Assembly (NCBI GenBank): GCA_026169535.1
Contig: JAPFCU010000016.1
Coordinates: forward strand, 1-64,000
Length of the DNA: 64,000 bases
Source: Blautia sp.
GTDB lineage: Bacteria > Bacillota > Clostridia > Lachnospirales > Lachnospiraceae
Direction: 5' to 3'
Shown: positions 15,298 to 24,371 of the stretch, piece after piece
Layout of the letters: every line of letters starts with the position of its first letter
Numbering within the stretch: position 1 is the stretch's first letter
Notes under the pieces: generated by a model
What the model was told of the DNA's origin: nothing
The model's input: the letters and a program-made list of their open reading frames with translations, nothing else
The model's database searches: none
Program-made: the position numbers and the translations under genes

Positions 15298-16570
15298 AAA
15301 ATGCAGTTCCTGTATCCTTTTTAATCTGTCCGCCCAAAACAGCCAGATCCTCACAAATATTCTGGTATCCCCGGCAGATAAAGGAGCTTCCTTCCACAAT
15401 CGATTCCCCCTGTGCCGCCAGGGCAGCTATGATCAGAGCCGCACCTCCCCGAAGTTCTCCTGCTGCCACTCTGCATCCATGAAGAGGATATCCTCCTGTG
15501 ATACGTGCCTGTCTTCCGGAAACAGTAATCCGGGCCCCCATCCTTTTCAGCTCTTCAGCCGCTCTAAATCTGTCTTCAAAAATCGTTTCCTGTATGCAGC
15601 TCACACCGGAAACTGTTGTAAGAACCGCCATCAGCGGAGATTGAAGATCTGTAGGAAAACCAGGGTAAACCTCTGTTTCCAGATAAGGGACAGGATACGC
15701 TGTTCCTCTTCCGTCAGCTATTAGTTTACCACTCTTCCTGATATATTGTCCACCCATTTTCCTGTACACTTTCAGAAATGCATCCAGTTCCCCTTCCGGT
15801 GGATTTTCTATAATAATGGTTCCTCTGGTAGCCGCTGCCGCACAAATATAGGTTCCTGCAACAATACGGTCCGGAGGCACTTTCATATCTCCTGCCTTCA
15901 GATTTTTTACTCCATTGATCTCAATACAGTTTTTCCCCTCTCCTTTTATCTCCGCTCCCATTCTCCTTAAATATCTGCACAGCCAGATGATCTCCGGTTC
16001 TCTGGCACAATTTAAAAGTGTCGTCTTTCCTTCTGCTGTTACTGCCGCAAGGATTCCCTGCTCTGTTGCTCCTACACTTCTTTTTTCGAAGCAGATCCGA
16101 CTTCCCTTCAGCCCTGTGCATGATGCTTCCAGAAATCCCTCTTCCTTTATGATATAGCTGCCAAGTCCTTTAAGTACGTGAAGATGCTGATCCACAGGAC
16201 GTTTTCCTATAACACAGCCTCCCGGATATCCCACCGTGCCTTTTCCGTTTCTTGCAAGAAGTACTCCCAGGAGGATCATGGAAGAACGCATTTTTCCTGT
16301 GTTTTCCTCAGAGATCACTGTTCCGTCTGCGTAACTGCAGTCCAGAAACAAGTTATTCCCCTCCCACCAGGTCACTGCTCCCAGGGATCTTAAAATTTTT
16401 TCCATACAAAAAACATCGGCAATAAACGGACAGCCTCTGAGCACGCTGACTCCCTTATGCAGAAGCGCTGCCGCCATCATAGGCAGGGCCGCATTTTTGG
16501 AGCCCTGTATAGATATGGTACCCTTTAGAGGTCTTCCTCCTGTAATGCGAATTTCCTCCAATCCCTTCAC
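15248..16570 (-). CDS. murA: UDP-N-acetylglucosamine 1-carboxyvinyltransferase MurA
   Basis: MurA (EPSP-synthase fold), which catalyses the first committed step of peptidoglycan synthesis. It has GSKNAALPMMAA near the N-terminus (the Lys/Asn of the active site), PGGCVIGKRPVDQHL with the catalytic, fosfomycin-reactive Cys, SVGATEQGILAA, and PGFPTDLQSPLMA. The start is uncertain. A GTG at 16570 (440 residues) has AAAGAGG upstream and begins close to where the family normally begins. An ATG at 16597 would overlap ftsW by 11 bp and add nine residues. Sitting between ftsW and ftsQ, it occupies the place where murG/murB usually lie. Confidence 0.92.
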   Translation of the reverse strand: MKGLEEIRITGGRPLKGTISIQGSKNAALPMMAAALLHKGVSVLRGCPFIADVFCMEKILRSLGAVTWWEGNNLFLDCSYADGTVISEENTGKMRSSMILLGVLLARNGKGTVGYPGGCVIGKRPVDQHLHVLKGLGSYIIKEEGFLEASCTGLKGSRICFEKRSVGATEQGILAAVTAEGKTTLLNCAREPEIIWLCRYLRRMGAEIKGEGKNCIEINGVKNLKAGDMKVPPDRIVAGTYICAAAATRGTIIIENPPEGELDAFLKVYRKMGGQYIRKSGKLIADGRGTAYPVPYLETEVYPGFPTDLQSPLMAVLTTVSGVSCIQETIFEDRFRAAEELKRMGARITVSGRQARITGGYPLHGCRVAAGELRGGAALIIAALAAQGESIVEGSSFICRGYQNICEDLAVLGGQIKKDTGTAFYENIEIQKKNKHYRQT

Positions 16571-16586
16571 TCCCAAAAGGCCTCTT

Positions 16587-17699
16587 TCATTTATCATATG
16601 CCAGTTCTGTTTTTCTGTGACAACTGACGCTGAGGGCCATCCCCATTTCAGCCAGAAGAAACATTACCGAGGTACCTCCATAGCTGATAAAAGGAAGCGT
16701 AATCCCTGTATTTGGTATTGTATTTGTGACTACAGAAATATTCAGGATCACCTGGATTGCCATATGTGCCATAATTCCTGCACATATCAGCGTCCCCTGA
16801 AGATCTCTGCTGTGCATAGAAATCACAGACAGCCTCCACAAGAGCATGCCAAACACAAATATCAAAGCAGCCGCACCCACAAGCCCCAGTTCCTCACATA
16901 TGATCGAATAGATCATATCATTCTGTGCCTCCGGAACAAATCCCAGTTTCTGGAGACTGCTTCCAAACCCTCTTCCAAAAAGTCCTCCGCTTCCAATAGC
17001 ATAAAGCCCCTGTATTGTCTGGAATCCTTTTTCATACTTTTCCGGATTTCTCCATATGGCAAGACGTTCCAGCCTGTAGCTTTCTGCCGCAAGAAATACT
17101 GCCACAAATCCGATTCCTGCAGTCCCCATACCAATAAACTGGACATATCCAGGACTGGACACAAAAATCAGAACAACACCTATTCCCAAAATGATCACTG
17201 CCGTACTTAAATTATTCGAGCCTACAAGACCTACAATAGGAAGAAGTGTTGCCATGGTCCTGCACATAAACCAGAAACCCGAGGTTTTCTTCCTGCTTCT
17301 GTCAATCTGCCATGCAAGAAAAAGGATCACTGCCAGTTTAGAAAATTCAGATGGCTGAAAGGAAAAAGGACCTAAAGCCAGCCATCTTTTTGAACCATTG
17401 ATTTCCTTCCCCACCAGAAGAACTGCTATACTCAGCAGGATCGAAACCAGATAAACCGCCGGAGCCAGCGCAACCATGGCATGATAATCTATTCTGGAAG
17501 CTGCATACATAACCCCAAGCCCCAGTGCAGTGGCAAAAAGCTGTTTTTTTAAATAATAGGCAGCATCATGAAAACGAACACTTCCATTATATGAGCTGAC
17601 ACTGTACAGAATGACCAGACCGAAAGCCGTCAGAAACAATACCAGTATCAGAAGCAGAACATCCTGTTTTCCGGTTCTTTCCCGGATGCTCTTTTTCAT
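16587..17699 (-). CDS. ftsW: SEDS peptidoglycan polymerase FtsW (SpoVE-like)
   Basis: 370 residues and about ten membrane spans. SEDS signatures are SKRWLALGPFSFQPSEFSKLA (the segment with the catalytic-region Ser/Glu), EAQNDMIYSIICEELG, and NTGITLPFISYGGTS near the C-terminus. It polymerises lipid II together with a class B PBP; position in the division cluster favours FtsW or SpoVE over RodA. The second ATG (17699) is taken as the start because GGGAGG abuts the first ATG but lies six bases from the second. It probably overlaps the start of murA. Confidence 0.92.
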   Translation of the reverse strand: MKKSIRERTGKQDVLLLILVLFLTAFGLVILYSVSSYNGSVRFHDAAYYLKKQLFATALGLGVMYAASRIDYHAMVALAPAVYLVSILLSIAVLLVGKEINGSKRWLALGPFSFQPSEFSKLAVILFLAWQIDRSRKKTSGFWFMCRTMATLLPIVGLVGSNNLSTAVIILGIGVVLIFVSSPGYVQFIGMGTAGIGFVAVFLAAESYRLERLAIWRNPEKYEKGFQTIQGLYAIGSGGLFGRGFGSSLQKLGFVPEAQNDMIYSIICEELGLVGAAALIFVFGMLLWRLSVISMHSRDLQGTLICAGIMAHMAIQVILNISVVTNTIPNTGITLPFISYGGTSVMFLLAEMGMALSVSCHRKTELAYDK

Positions 17700-17777
17700 A
17701 AACATCCTCCCGCAGCATCATCAATAATAAGTATGATTTCTTTTTTCACAAAAGAACTTCCGTGTTTCTTTACATAG

Positions 17778-17806
17778 AAAATGACCGGCATCTTACCGGT
17801 CATTTT
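17778..17806 (-). terminator. Hairpin between murD and ftsW
   Basis: 11-bp perfect arms (AAAATGACCGG/CCGGTCATTTT) in the 149-bp gap. Followed by TTTTC on the minus strand; it is likely a partial terminator inside the cluster. Confidence 0.7.
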
Positions 17807-17848
17807 ACATAGTGATATATATGTAGGTTTTATATTGACATAAAAAAA

Positions 17849-19204
17849 TCAAAGAGAATTTACAAACTTTTTAAACATATCTCCACGCTGTTCGTAATTT
17901 TCAAACTGTCCCCAGCTTGCGCATGCAGGAGAAAGAAGAACCGCGTCTCCCGGCTGCGCTTTTTCTGCACAAATCTTTACAGCTTCTTCCAGTTCCTCAC
18001 ACAAAATACAGGGACAAGCATCCAGACGTTCTGCAGCATCACGGATTTTCTCCTTTGTCTGTCCGATCAGCACCAGTGAGCATACTTTTCCATTAAAACT
18101 GTTCAGCCACTCATCATAACAGGATTCTTTGTCATACCCACCTGCAATAAGCCAAGTAGGACGCTCCATAGCCTGAATACCCTTAATTGCTGCATCCGGA
18201 TTCGTTCCTTTTGAGTCATTATAATAGACTACTCCGTTCTTTTCTGTCACATACTCGATACGGTGCTCCACAGCTGTAAACTCACAGATGCTCCTGCGGA
18301 TACTTTCCACCGGGACTCCTGCATAATAAGCCATTGCAGAGGCTGCCATCACATTTTCATAATTATGTTTTCCAGGAAGCTTCAGATCCCCTGTTTTTAC
18401 CAGCGGAATCTCTTCCTTCTCCGTCTTCAGAATAATCTGATCTCCGTCCAGATAAATTCCTCTGTCCAGACTTCGTTCACTGGAAAAATAAAATGTTTTT
18501 GGTACAATATTCTTTCCAAATTCCCTCAGCACCGGATCCTCATAATTCAGCACACACACATTCTCCGGCTTCTGATTTTTTACTATCAGTTCTTTTACCC
18601 GGATATATTCTTCCATGGTATGATGCCGGTTCAGGTGATCTTCTGTGATATTCAGGATGGCGCTGACCTCCGGAGCAAACTCCTCCACTGTTTCCAGCTG
18701 AAAACTGGAAATCTCCGCCACGGTTACTGAATCATTTTTCATTTCCAGTGCTTTGGAAGTATACGGTGTTCCGATATTTCCTACCACAAAAACAGACTCC
18801 TCTGCATCACTCATGATCTTTCCAAGAAGCGCTGTTGTAGTTGTTTTTCCATTGGTTCCTGTAATAGCAAGCACGCGGCCTTTTCCTGTACGATAAGCCA
18901 GTTCCACTTCTCCCCATACAGGCAGTCCCTGCTGATAAAAATCTTTTACCATCGGAAGATCCGTAGGAACACCCGGACTCAAAACTACAAGATCCAAACT
19001 TTCCTGTACATCCCGGGGAAGTACTCCTGCATAGACCTCCAGATTTTTGATATCTGGAAGTTTATGTATAACTGCTTCTTTATCCAAATCTGCATTTCCA
19101 TCATAAACAACCGGACAGGCTCCAACCTTTCCAAGCAGTTCTGCAGCTCCAATACCACTTTTTCCTGAACCGAATACAAGAACTTTTTTTGCTTTTAAAT
19201 CCAT
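17849..19204 (-). CDS. murD: UDP-N-acetylmuramoyl-L-alanine--D-glutamate ligase MurD
   Basis: About 451 residues from the ATG at 19204. KVLVFGSGKSGIGAAELL is the N-terminal Rossmann domain, AITGTNGKTTTTALLG the ATP loop, AEISSFQLE the MurD-specific motif, and ITEDHLNRH and YYNDSKGTNPDAA the active-site strands. It adds D-Glu in the cytoplasm. The ribosome site is an unusual run of seven G (19213-19219). It lies 17 bp after mraY. Confidence 0.95.
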   Translation of the reverse strand: MDLKAKKVLVFGSGKSGIGAAELLGKVGACPVVYDGNADLDKEAVIHKLPDIKNLEVYAGVLPRDVQESLDLVVLSPGVPTDLPMVKDFYQQGLPVWGEVELAYRTGKGRVLAITGTNGKTTTTALLGKIMSDAEESVFVVGNIGTPYTSKALEMKNDSVTVAEISSFQLETVEEFAPEVSAILNITEDHLNRHHTMEEYIRVKELIVKNQKPENVCVLNYEDPVLREFGKNIVPKTFYFSSERSLDRGIYLDGDQIILKTEKEEIPLVKTGDLKLPGKHNYENVMAASAMAYYAGVPVESIRRSICEFTAVEHRIEYVTEKNGVVYYNDSKGTNPDAAIKGIQAMERPTWLIAGGYDKESCYDEWLNSFNGKVCSLVLIGQTKEKIRDAAERLDACPCILCEELEEAVKICAEKAQPGDAVLLSPACASWGQFENYEQRGDMFKKFVNSL

Positions 19205-19221
19205 TTCTGTATCCCCCCCTG

Positions 19222-20178
19222 TTAAAATGCCATGAATGCGATCAGGCACATAATGGCAGTTACTATGGAGAATACGGCTACTACTCTTGTTTCTGACCAG
19301 CCGCAAAGCTCAAAATGATGATGAATCGGAGCCATCTTGAAGATCCTCTTTCCATGAGTCGCCTTAAAATATGTCACCTGGATCATAACAGACAGCACCT
19401 CAACAAGATAAATGATTCCTACCAGAAGAATAAACAACGGCATCTGAAGCACATATGCAGTTCCTGCCACAAATCCTCCAAGAGCCAGCGAACCGGTATC
19501 TCCCATGAAGATCTTTGCCGGATATACATTAAACAGAAGGAATCCCATCAATCCGCCTACTACTGCACAGGTAACAGGTTCTATACCGCTTTTCATGCCA
19601 ATTGACACAACGGTAAAAAATACCGCAACGATCAGGGTAACACTGGATGCCAGTCCGTCCAGTCCGTCTGTAAAGTTCACACCATTAACCGTACCGATCA
19701 CCGCAATGAACAAAACAGGAATTGACAGAATGCCCAGATTCAGGTAATGTCCCGGCCAGAAAGGAATCAGCATGTTCAATGAGATATCCGTGTAATTAAG
19801 AAGATAAAATACAAAGATACCGGTCACAACCACCTGAAGAAGAAATTTCTGCCACGGCAGAAGACCATCGGAACGTCTCAGCACTACCTTCAGATAATCA
19901 TCAAGAAATCCGATAATCCCAAATCCCAGTGTTAAAAACAGGATCGGAATAATGGATGGATAGTCCTTTACATAAAACAAAGATGTAACCACTGCTGCGA
20001 TCAGGAAGATGATTCCTCCCATAGTAGGCGTCCCGGCTTTTTTCAAATGGGACTGCACTCCCTCAACTCGTTCTGTCTGTCCCATTTTGAGTTTCCTCAA
20101 AAAAGGAATGATCACTGGTCCCAGAACCAGACTGATGGCAAAAGAAACCAGAACCGGGATTATAACTTGATAATTCAT
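19222..20178 (-). CDS. mraY: Phospho-N-acetylmuramoyl-pentapeptide transferase MraY
   Basis: 318 residues, ten membrane spans. It has KKAGTPTMGGI, FLDDYLKV (catalytic Asp pair), NGVNFTDGLDGLASS and MGDTGSLALGG, and ends with KMAPIHHHFELCGWSE. It makes lipid I on the inner face of the membrane. The ATG at 20178 has AGAGGTG just upstream; the frame upstream (MIRGVR) is not needed. Confidence 0.96.
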   Translation of the reverse strand: MNYQVIIPVLVSFAISLVLGPVIIPFLRKLKMGQTERVEGVQSHLKKAGTPTMGGIIFLIAAVVTSLFYVKDYPSIIPILFLTLGFGIIGFLDDYLKVVLRRSDGLLPWQKFLLQVVVTGIFVFYLLNYTDISLNMLIPFWPGHYLNLGILSIPVLFIAVIGTVNGVNFTDGLDGLASSVTLIVAVFFTVVSIGMKSGIEPVTCAVVGGLMGFLLFNVYPAKIFMGDTGSLALGGFVAGTAYVLQMPLFILLVGIIYLVEVLSVMIQVTYFKATHGKRIFKMAPIHHHFELCGWSETRVVAVFSIVTAIMCLIAFMAF

Positions 20179-20271
20179 CCTTACACCTCTTATCATTCTT
20201 TCGTTTTTTATGTTTTACAACATAAACAGTATAAAGCTTTTTAAAGAATTTATCAACTGTTACTGTTCACA

Positions 20272-22026
20272 TTAGCTGTTATCCTCCCGGGTTTTCACAG
20301 CTGTTTTTTTGATTCCCAGATATGGAAGGACATTTTCAAAGATACTCCTGACTACCGGAGCCGCAATGGTACCTCCATAGTAGATACCTTTTGGATCATG
20401 GATAATACACAGCGCCAGCATCCTAGGCTCATCTGCCGGCGCAAATCCAAGAAAGGATGAAATATATCTGTTGGCACTTCTTGGAAGTGTCTGGGACGTA
20501 GCAGTTTTACCTCCAATAGAATATCCAGGCACAGATGCATTCCGGCCAGATCCCTGAGAAACTACCGTTTCCAGAATATCTCTTACCTTTTTTGAAACAT
20601 CTTCGGATACAATTCCGGTTTTAGAAGAATATAAAAGCTCCTTTACAGAATTTCCGTCTTCGCTCTGAACGGCCACTCCAAAATGAGGTGTAACCCTGTT
20701 TCCTCCATTGATCAAAGAGCTGACCGTTGCAGCAAGCTGAATGGGAGTAATCTGAAAAGACTGTCCGAAAGCTACTGTAGCAAGCTCTACATTTCCCATA
20801 TTCTCCATTTTATGCATGATTGTTCCTGCTTCTCCCGGAAGATCGATCCCTGTTTTTTCCATCAGCCCAAACTGTCGGAAATACTGATAATATTTTTGCA
20901 CTCCCAGCCTGAGCCCTACTTCAATAAAAACAGGATTGCAGGAATTCTGGGCTCCTTCTACAAAATTCTGGGACCCATGCCCTCTTCGATTTGCACAGTG
21001 GATTCTTCTGTCATCAACCAGTTTATATCCCGGACAGTAAAAATGATCTTCCAGAGAAACCACTCCCTCCTGAAGCCCTGCCGCCATTGTAATGATCTTA
21101 AATGTAGACCCGGGCTCATAAGTATCGTTCAGACATGGGTTTCTCCACATCTGATTCAGTCTTTCCTGAGCTTTCTGAGTATTCATAGAGGAAACATCTT
21201 CACCTGTATTCAGCACAAAGGGATCGTTCAGATTAAATTCCGGCACATTGACACAGGCATAGATTTCTCCATTCTGAGGATTCATCAGAAGAACAGACAC
21301 TCTTTCTGCCTGTTTCTCTTCCATCACTTTCAAAGCCGCCTGCTGAACAAATTCCTGAATACTGATATCCAGGCTTAGTCTGAGATCATCTCCTTTTTCC
21401 GGCTCCATCCGGCTTTCCCCGATTTCATCGATCTCAACTCCCCTTGCGTCTGTAGTAGTCAGTATTTTTCCCGGAGTACCGCTTAAAACATCCTCATATT
21501 CTACTTCCAGTCCGATAATTCCCTGATTATCTCCTCCGGTAAATCCCAGGACTCTGGATGCCAGAGTGTCATATGGATAATATCTTTTATAGTCTTCATC
21601 TACCTTCACTCCTTCCAGACCTGCTCTTCGTATGATATCTCCTGTTTCTTTGTCCACATTTGTTCTGATTCTTTCAATAGAAGATATTTTTTCCACCTTT
21701 TTTCTTATATTCTCTTCCGATATCCCCAGCTCTGCAGAAAGCAGTCGTATCACTTTTTCCGGTTCTTTTATCTGACTGTGAATTACCGACACAGTACAAA
21801 CCGTTTTATTATCTGCCAGTACCTTCCCGTTTGCATCCAGAATCCTTCCTCTGGCAGCCTTGATATCCCGTTCCCTCTCATGCAGTTCCTCTGCTTTTTC
21901 ATAATAATGATCAGAACGAAAGCCCATCAGCCATACTAATCTTCCCATCAGTCCCAAAAGCATTCCTGCACACATAAGAAAGACTACCCATACTTTCTTT
22001 TTATGGAATGTCATATTTTTTTTCAT
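20272..22026 (-). CDS. Class B penicillin-binding protein (SpoVD/PBP2-like) with KTA in place of KTG
   Basis: 584 residues. One N-terminal membrane span (VWVVFLMCAGMLLGLMG), the dimerisation domain with RGRILDANGKVLA, then the transpeptidase domain. SxxK is S307-TFK, SxN is S362-CN, and the third motif reads K507-T-A where KTG is usual. The call to SpoVD rather than FtsI is open: it lacks the C-terminal PASTA that many SpoVD proteins carry. It lies directly after the second PBP. Its ATG follows a hairpin whose 3' arm contains the only ribosome-site-like sequence (GTGGGG), so translation may depend on that structure. Confidence 0.88.
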   Translation of the reverse strand: MKKNMTFHKKKVWVVFLMCAGMLLGLMGRLVWLMGFRSDHYYEKAEELHERERDIKAARGRILDANGKVLADNKTVCTVSVIHSQIKEPEKVIRLLSAELGISEENIRKKVEKISSIERIRTNVDKETGDIIRRAGLEGVKVDEDYKRYYPYDTLASRVLGFTGGDNQGIIGLEVEYEDVLSGTPGKILTTTDARGVEIDEIGESRMEPEKGDDLRLSLDISIQEFVQQAALKVMEEKQAERVSVLLMNPQNGEIYACVNVPEFNLNDPFVLNTGEDVSSMNTQKAQERLNQMWRNPCLNDTYEPGSTFKIITMAAGLQEGVVSLEDHFYCPGYKLVDDRRIHCANRRGHGSQNFVEGAQNSCNPVFIEVGLRLGVQKYYQYFRQFGLMEKTGIDLPGEAGTIMHKMENMGNVELATVAFGQSFQITPIQLAATVSSLINGGNRVTPHFGVAVQSEDGNSVKELLYSSKTGIVSEDVSKKVRDILETVVSQGSGRNASVPGYSIGGKTATSQTLPRSANRYISSFLGFAPADEPRMLALCIIHDPKGIYYGGTIAAPVVRSIFENVLPYLGIKKTAVKTREDNS

Positions 22027-22078
22027 AAAAAAGCCCCACAGAGATCATCATAAAAATATATGATGTTTCTCTGCAGGG
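22027..22078 (-). terminator. Hairpin terminator that also covers the ribosome site of the downstream PBP
   Basis: Long stem: 22046-22052 pairs with 22059-22065, 22039-22044 with 22068-22073, and CCC at 22034-22036 with GGG at 22076-22078. Six T follow on the minus strand (22027-22032), immediately before the ATG. Purine-rich GTGGGG, the likely Shine-Dalgarno, lies in the 3' arm. Confidence 0.75.
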
Positions 22079-22110
22079 TATGTCCCTTCTATGTCATGGA
22101 TGCAAAATTT

Positions 22111-24360
22111 TTATTCCAGTCCTGCCTCTTCGTTGGTAAGTCCTTCACTTTCCATATTATTTCCGTCCACAGGATCTTCATCACTTTCCGGGGGCGCCGG
22201 AGCAGCCGGGTTGGATACTGCATCCCCTGCTGACTCACCACTTTCGGAAGTAGGAAGCGTTTCCCCGGAAAAAGTTTCCATATTCTGGGATTTGATATAC
22301 TCACCGTTTTCATCAATTTTTCTATGGCCTTCCTCATTAAGAAGATATCCTTCCTCATCTACCCGGTTGCCTTCCATATCAATAAGGTTTCCTTCTGCGT
22401 CTACAAGGTTTCCGGCTACATCTACACTTCCTCCGGAAATATCCTCCAGTACTCCCTCAAAGCCTTCCCACAGCTCTGTTTCCGGAACTACTCCATCTTC
22501 GGCCTCATCCGGATCAATATTCATATAAGGAAGAAGTTCTGACAGAATACCCTGGGCGATATACTGAGGATATTTACTGTCAGCCTGGTTTTCTGCATTT
22601 GGTTCGTCAACTACCACATACAGCACAAGCTGAGGCTCCTCCACCGGAGCAAACGTAATAAAAGAAACCAGATATTTGCCATTTCCTCGCGGAAGCTTCT
22701 CTGCTGTACCTGTCTTACCGCCAGAGCTGTATCCCTGAACTTTTGACGTACGGCTGGTACCTTCTTGAACACTGGCCGCCATATAGGACCTGATATCTGC
22801 AGATATATCTGAGGAAATGGTCTGTTTCAGCAGAACCGGATCAATGTTTTTCACTGTACTTCCACTGCCATCCTGGATTTCTTTTACCAGATGGGGCTGA
22901 TAATAGTAACCGCCATTGATAACAGAACACATCGCATTAATTTCCTGGATCATAGTACAGGTGATTCCCTGTCCAAAAGCTGAACAGGCAAGCTCCGTTG
23001 TCCCCATTGTCTCTGACGTATGAATAATACCGTATCCTTCATTCGGAAGATCAATACCGGTGCGGCTACCAAAGTTAAAAAGACTCTGAGCTTTAATAAA
23101 TTCATCCGCTCCCATCGCAGCGGCAATAGCCATCATACCGTCGTTGCATGAATTGGCGATCACATGGGTCAGATCCTGTTCTCCATGGGCATCCGGATAT
23201 ACTGCACATTTGATAAACGGATCTCCATTGGCTCCGAAAGCCTCTCCTCCATCGCACAAAAAGGTATCTGTTTCAGATATACCGCCTTTTTCCAGTGCAC
23301 CTGCCACAACGATGGGTTTGATTACTGATCCCGGCTCATATGCATCTGTAACACAGAAGTTATTCCACATATCATTCAGGGCCTGAACTGTTTCCGCATC
23401 ATTCATTGCCTTGATCTCTTCCTCTGAATAAATGCTGGAAAGATCCCGGGGATCATTCAGATCGTAACGGTCACCGGCATCCATAGCAAGAATTTCTCCT
23501 GTATTTGGATCTTCTATGATAACCCCAATATCCTTGGCTCCCATTTTTTTCTTAAATCCATTTACATATTTTTCAACGATCTGCTGCATTCCCACATCTA
23601 TGGTAGTCACAATACTTTTGCCGTCAACAGGTTCTATAATAGTCTGTTCCACATCCGAATCACTGTTAAAGTATCCGTACTGACGGCCGTCAGCCCCCAT
23701 AAGTGTACTGTTGTAATAACTTTCCAGCCCCACATCTGCAACATCTCTGGCAAGTGTAAAACCAATCGCATCACAGGCAAGACTGTTAAATGGATAGCTT
23801 CTGAGATAATCCTCCTCAAACCATACACCTTTTACATTGGAACGTTCTTTTATTTCTGATTCTGAAAGATCACTGTCCTCGTCCACAGTACAATATTTCT
23901 CAAATTCCTTTTTATCATCCATAGAAAGCTTTTTTATAAGAATCTGATACTGGCTGCTGCTTGTTTTTTCATCAGAAAGAAGGGAGCGGACTTTCTCCTC
24001 TTCTACTCCCAGTATCTTGTTCAAAGCCCTGATGGTAGGTTCCACATAATCTTCGTCAGAGTTTACCGTTTTACAATCCAGTATCACATTGTATACTTTA
24101 TTGCTGGTTGCAAGGATATTGCCGTTCCTGTCATAAATATTTCCGCGTTTTGCCGGAAGAACATTACTGGCATATTTCTGCTGGGCCTGAGTCAGAACCT
24201 GTTTTTTATATCTGTTTCCGCTGGTGGCATTGATATATGTAATCCTTCCCAGCAAACAAAGTAAAGCCAGCAGCACTGCACCAAACAGTCCTGCCAGCTT
24301 TCCTCTCATCTGATGATTTATTTTACGCTGCGGTTTTTTTCTCCTCCTGTTGCTTCCCAA
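22111..24360 (-). CDS. Class B penicillin-binding protein (FtsI/PBP2-like) with an acidic repeat tail
   Basis: 749 residues, long for the family. Membrane span at about 21-40; RGNIYDRNGNILATS in the N-terminal domain; SxxK is S345-VIK, SxN is S404-CN and KTG is K549-TG. The enzyme domain ends near residue 615. A roughly 130-residue tail follows. It starts with degenerate seven-residue units (AEGNLID, MEGNRVD, EEGYLLN, DENGEYI; about 645-690) and ends in a Pro/Glu/Ser-rich acidic stretch. The tail must lie outside the membrane. It crosslinks septal peptidoglycan, presumably with FtsW. It is preceded by the ftsL-like gene 11 bp upstream. Confidence 0.9.
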   Translation of the reverse strand: MGSNRRRKKPQRKINHQMRGKLAGLFGAVLLALLCLLGRITYINATSGNRYKKQVLTQAQQKYASNVLPAKRGNIYDRNGNILATSNKVYNVILDCKTVNSDEDYVEPTIRALNKILGVEEEKVRSLLSDEKTSSSQYQILIKKLSMDDKKEFEKYCTVDEDSDLSESEIKERSNVKGVWFEEDYLRSYPFNSLACDAIGFTLARDVADVGLESYYNSTLMGADGRQYGYFNSDSDVEQTIIEPVDGKSIVTTIDVGMQQIVEKYVNGFKKKMGAKDIGVIIEDPNTGEILAMDAGDRYDLNDPRDLSSIYSEEEIKAMNDAETVQALNDMWNNFCVTDAYEPGSVIKPIVVAGALEKGGISETDTFLCDGGEAFGANGDPFIKCAVYPDAHGEQDLTHVIANSCNDGMMAIAAAMGADEFIKAQSLFNFGSRTGIDLPNEGYGIIHTSETMGTTELACSAFGQGITCTMIQEINAMCSVINGGYYYQPHLVKEIQDGSGSTVKNIDPVLLKQTISSDISADIRSYMAASVQEGTSRTSKVQGYSSGGKTGTAEKLPRGNGKYLVSFITFAPVEEPQLVLYVVVDEPNAENQADSKYPQYIAQGILSELLPYMNIDPDEAEDGVVPETELWEGFEGVLEDISGGSVDVAGNLVDAEGNLIDMEGNRVDEEGYLLNEEGHRKIDENGEYIKSQNMETFSGETLPTSESGESAGDAVSNPAAPAPPESDEDPVDGNNMESEGLTNEEAGLE
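22291..22428 (-). repeat. Short repeats coding the PBP acidic tail
   Basis: Degenerate 21-bp units coding x-E-G-N-x-V/I-D, about six copies, residues 645-690 of the class B PBP. Confidence 0.75.
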
Positions 24361-24371
24361 ATTCTCACCTC

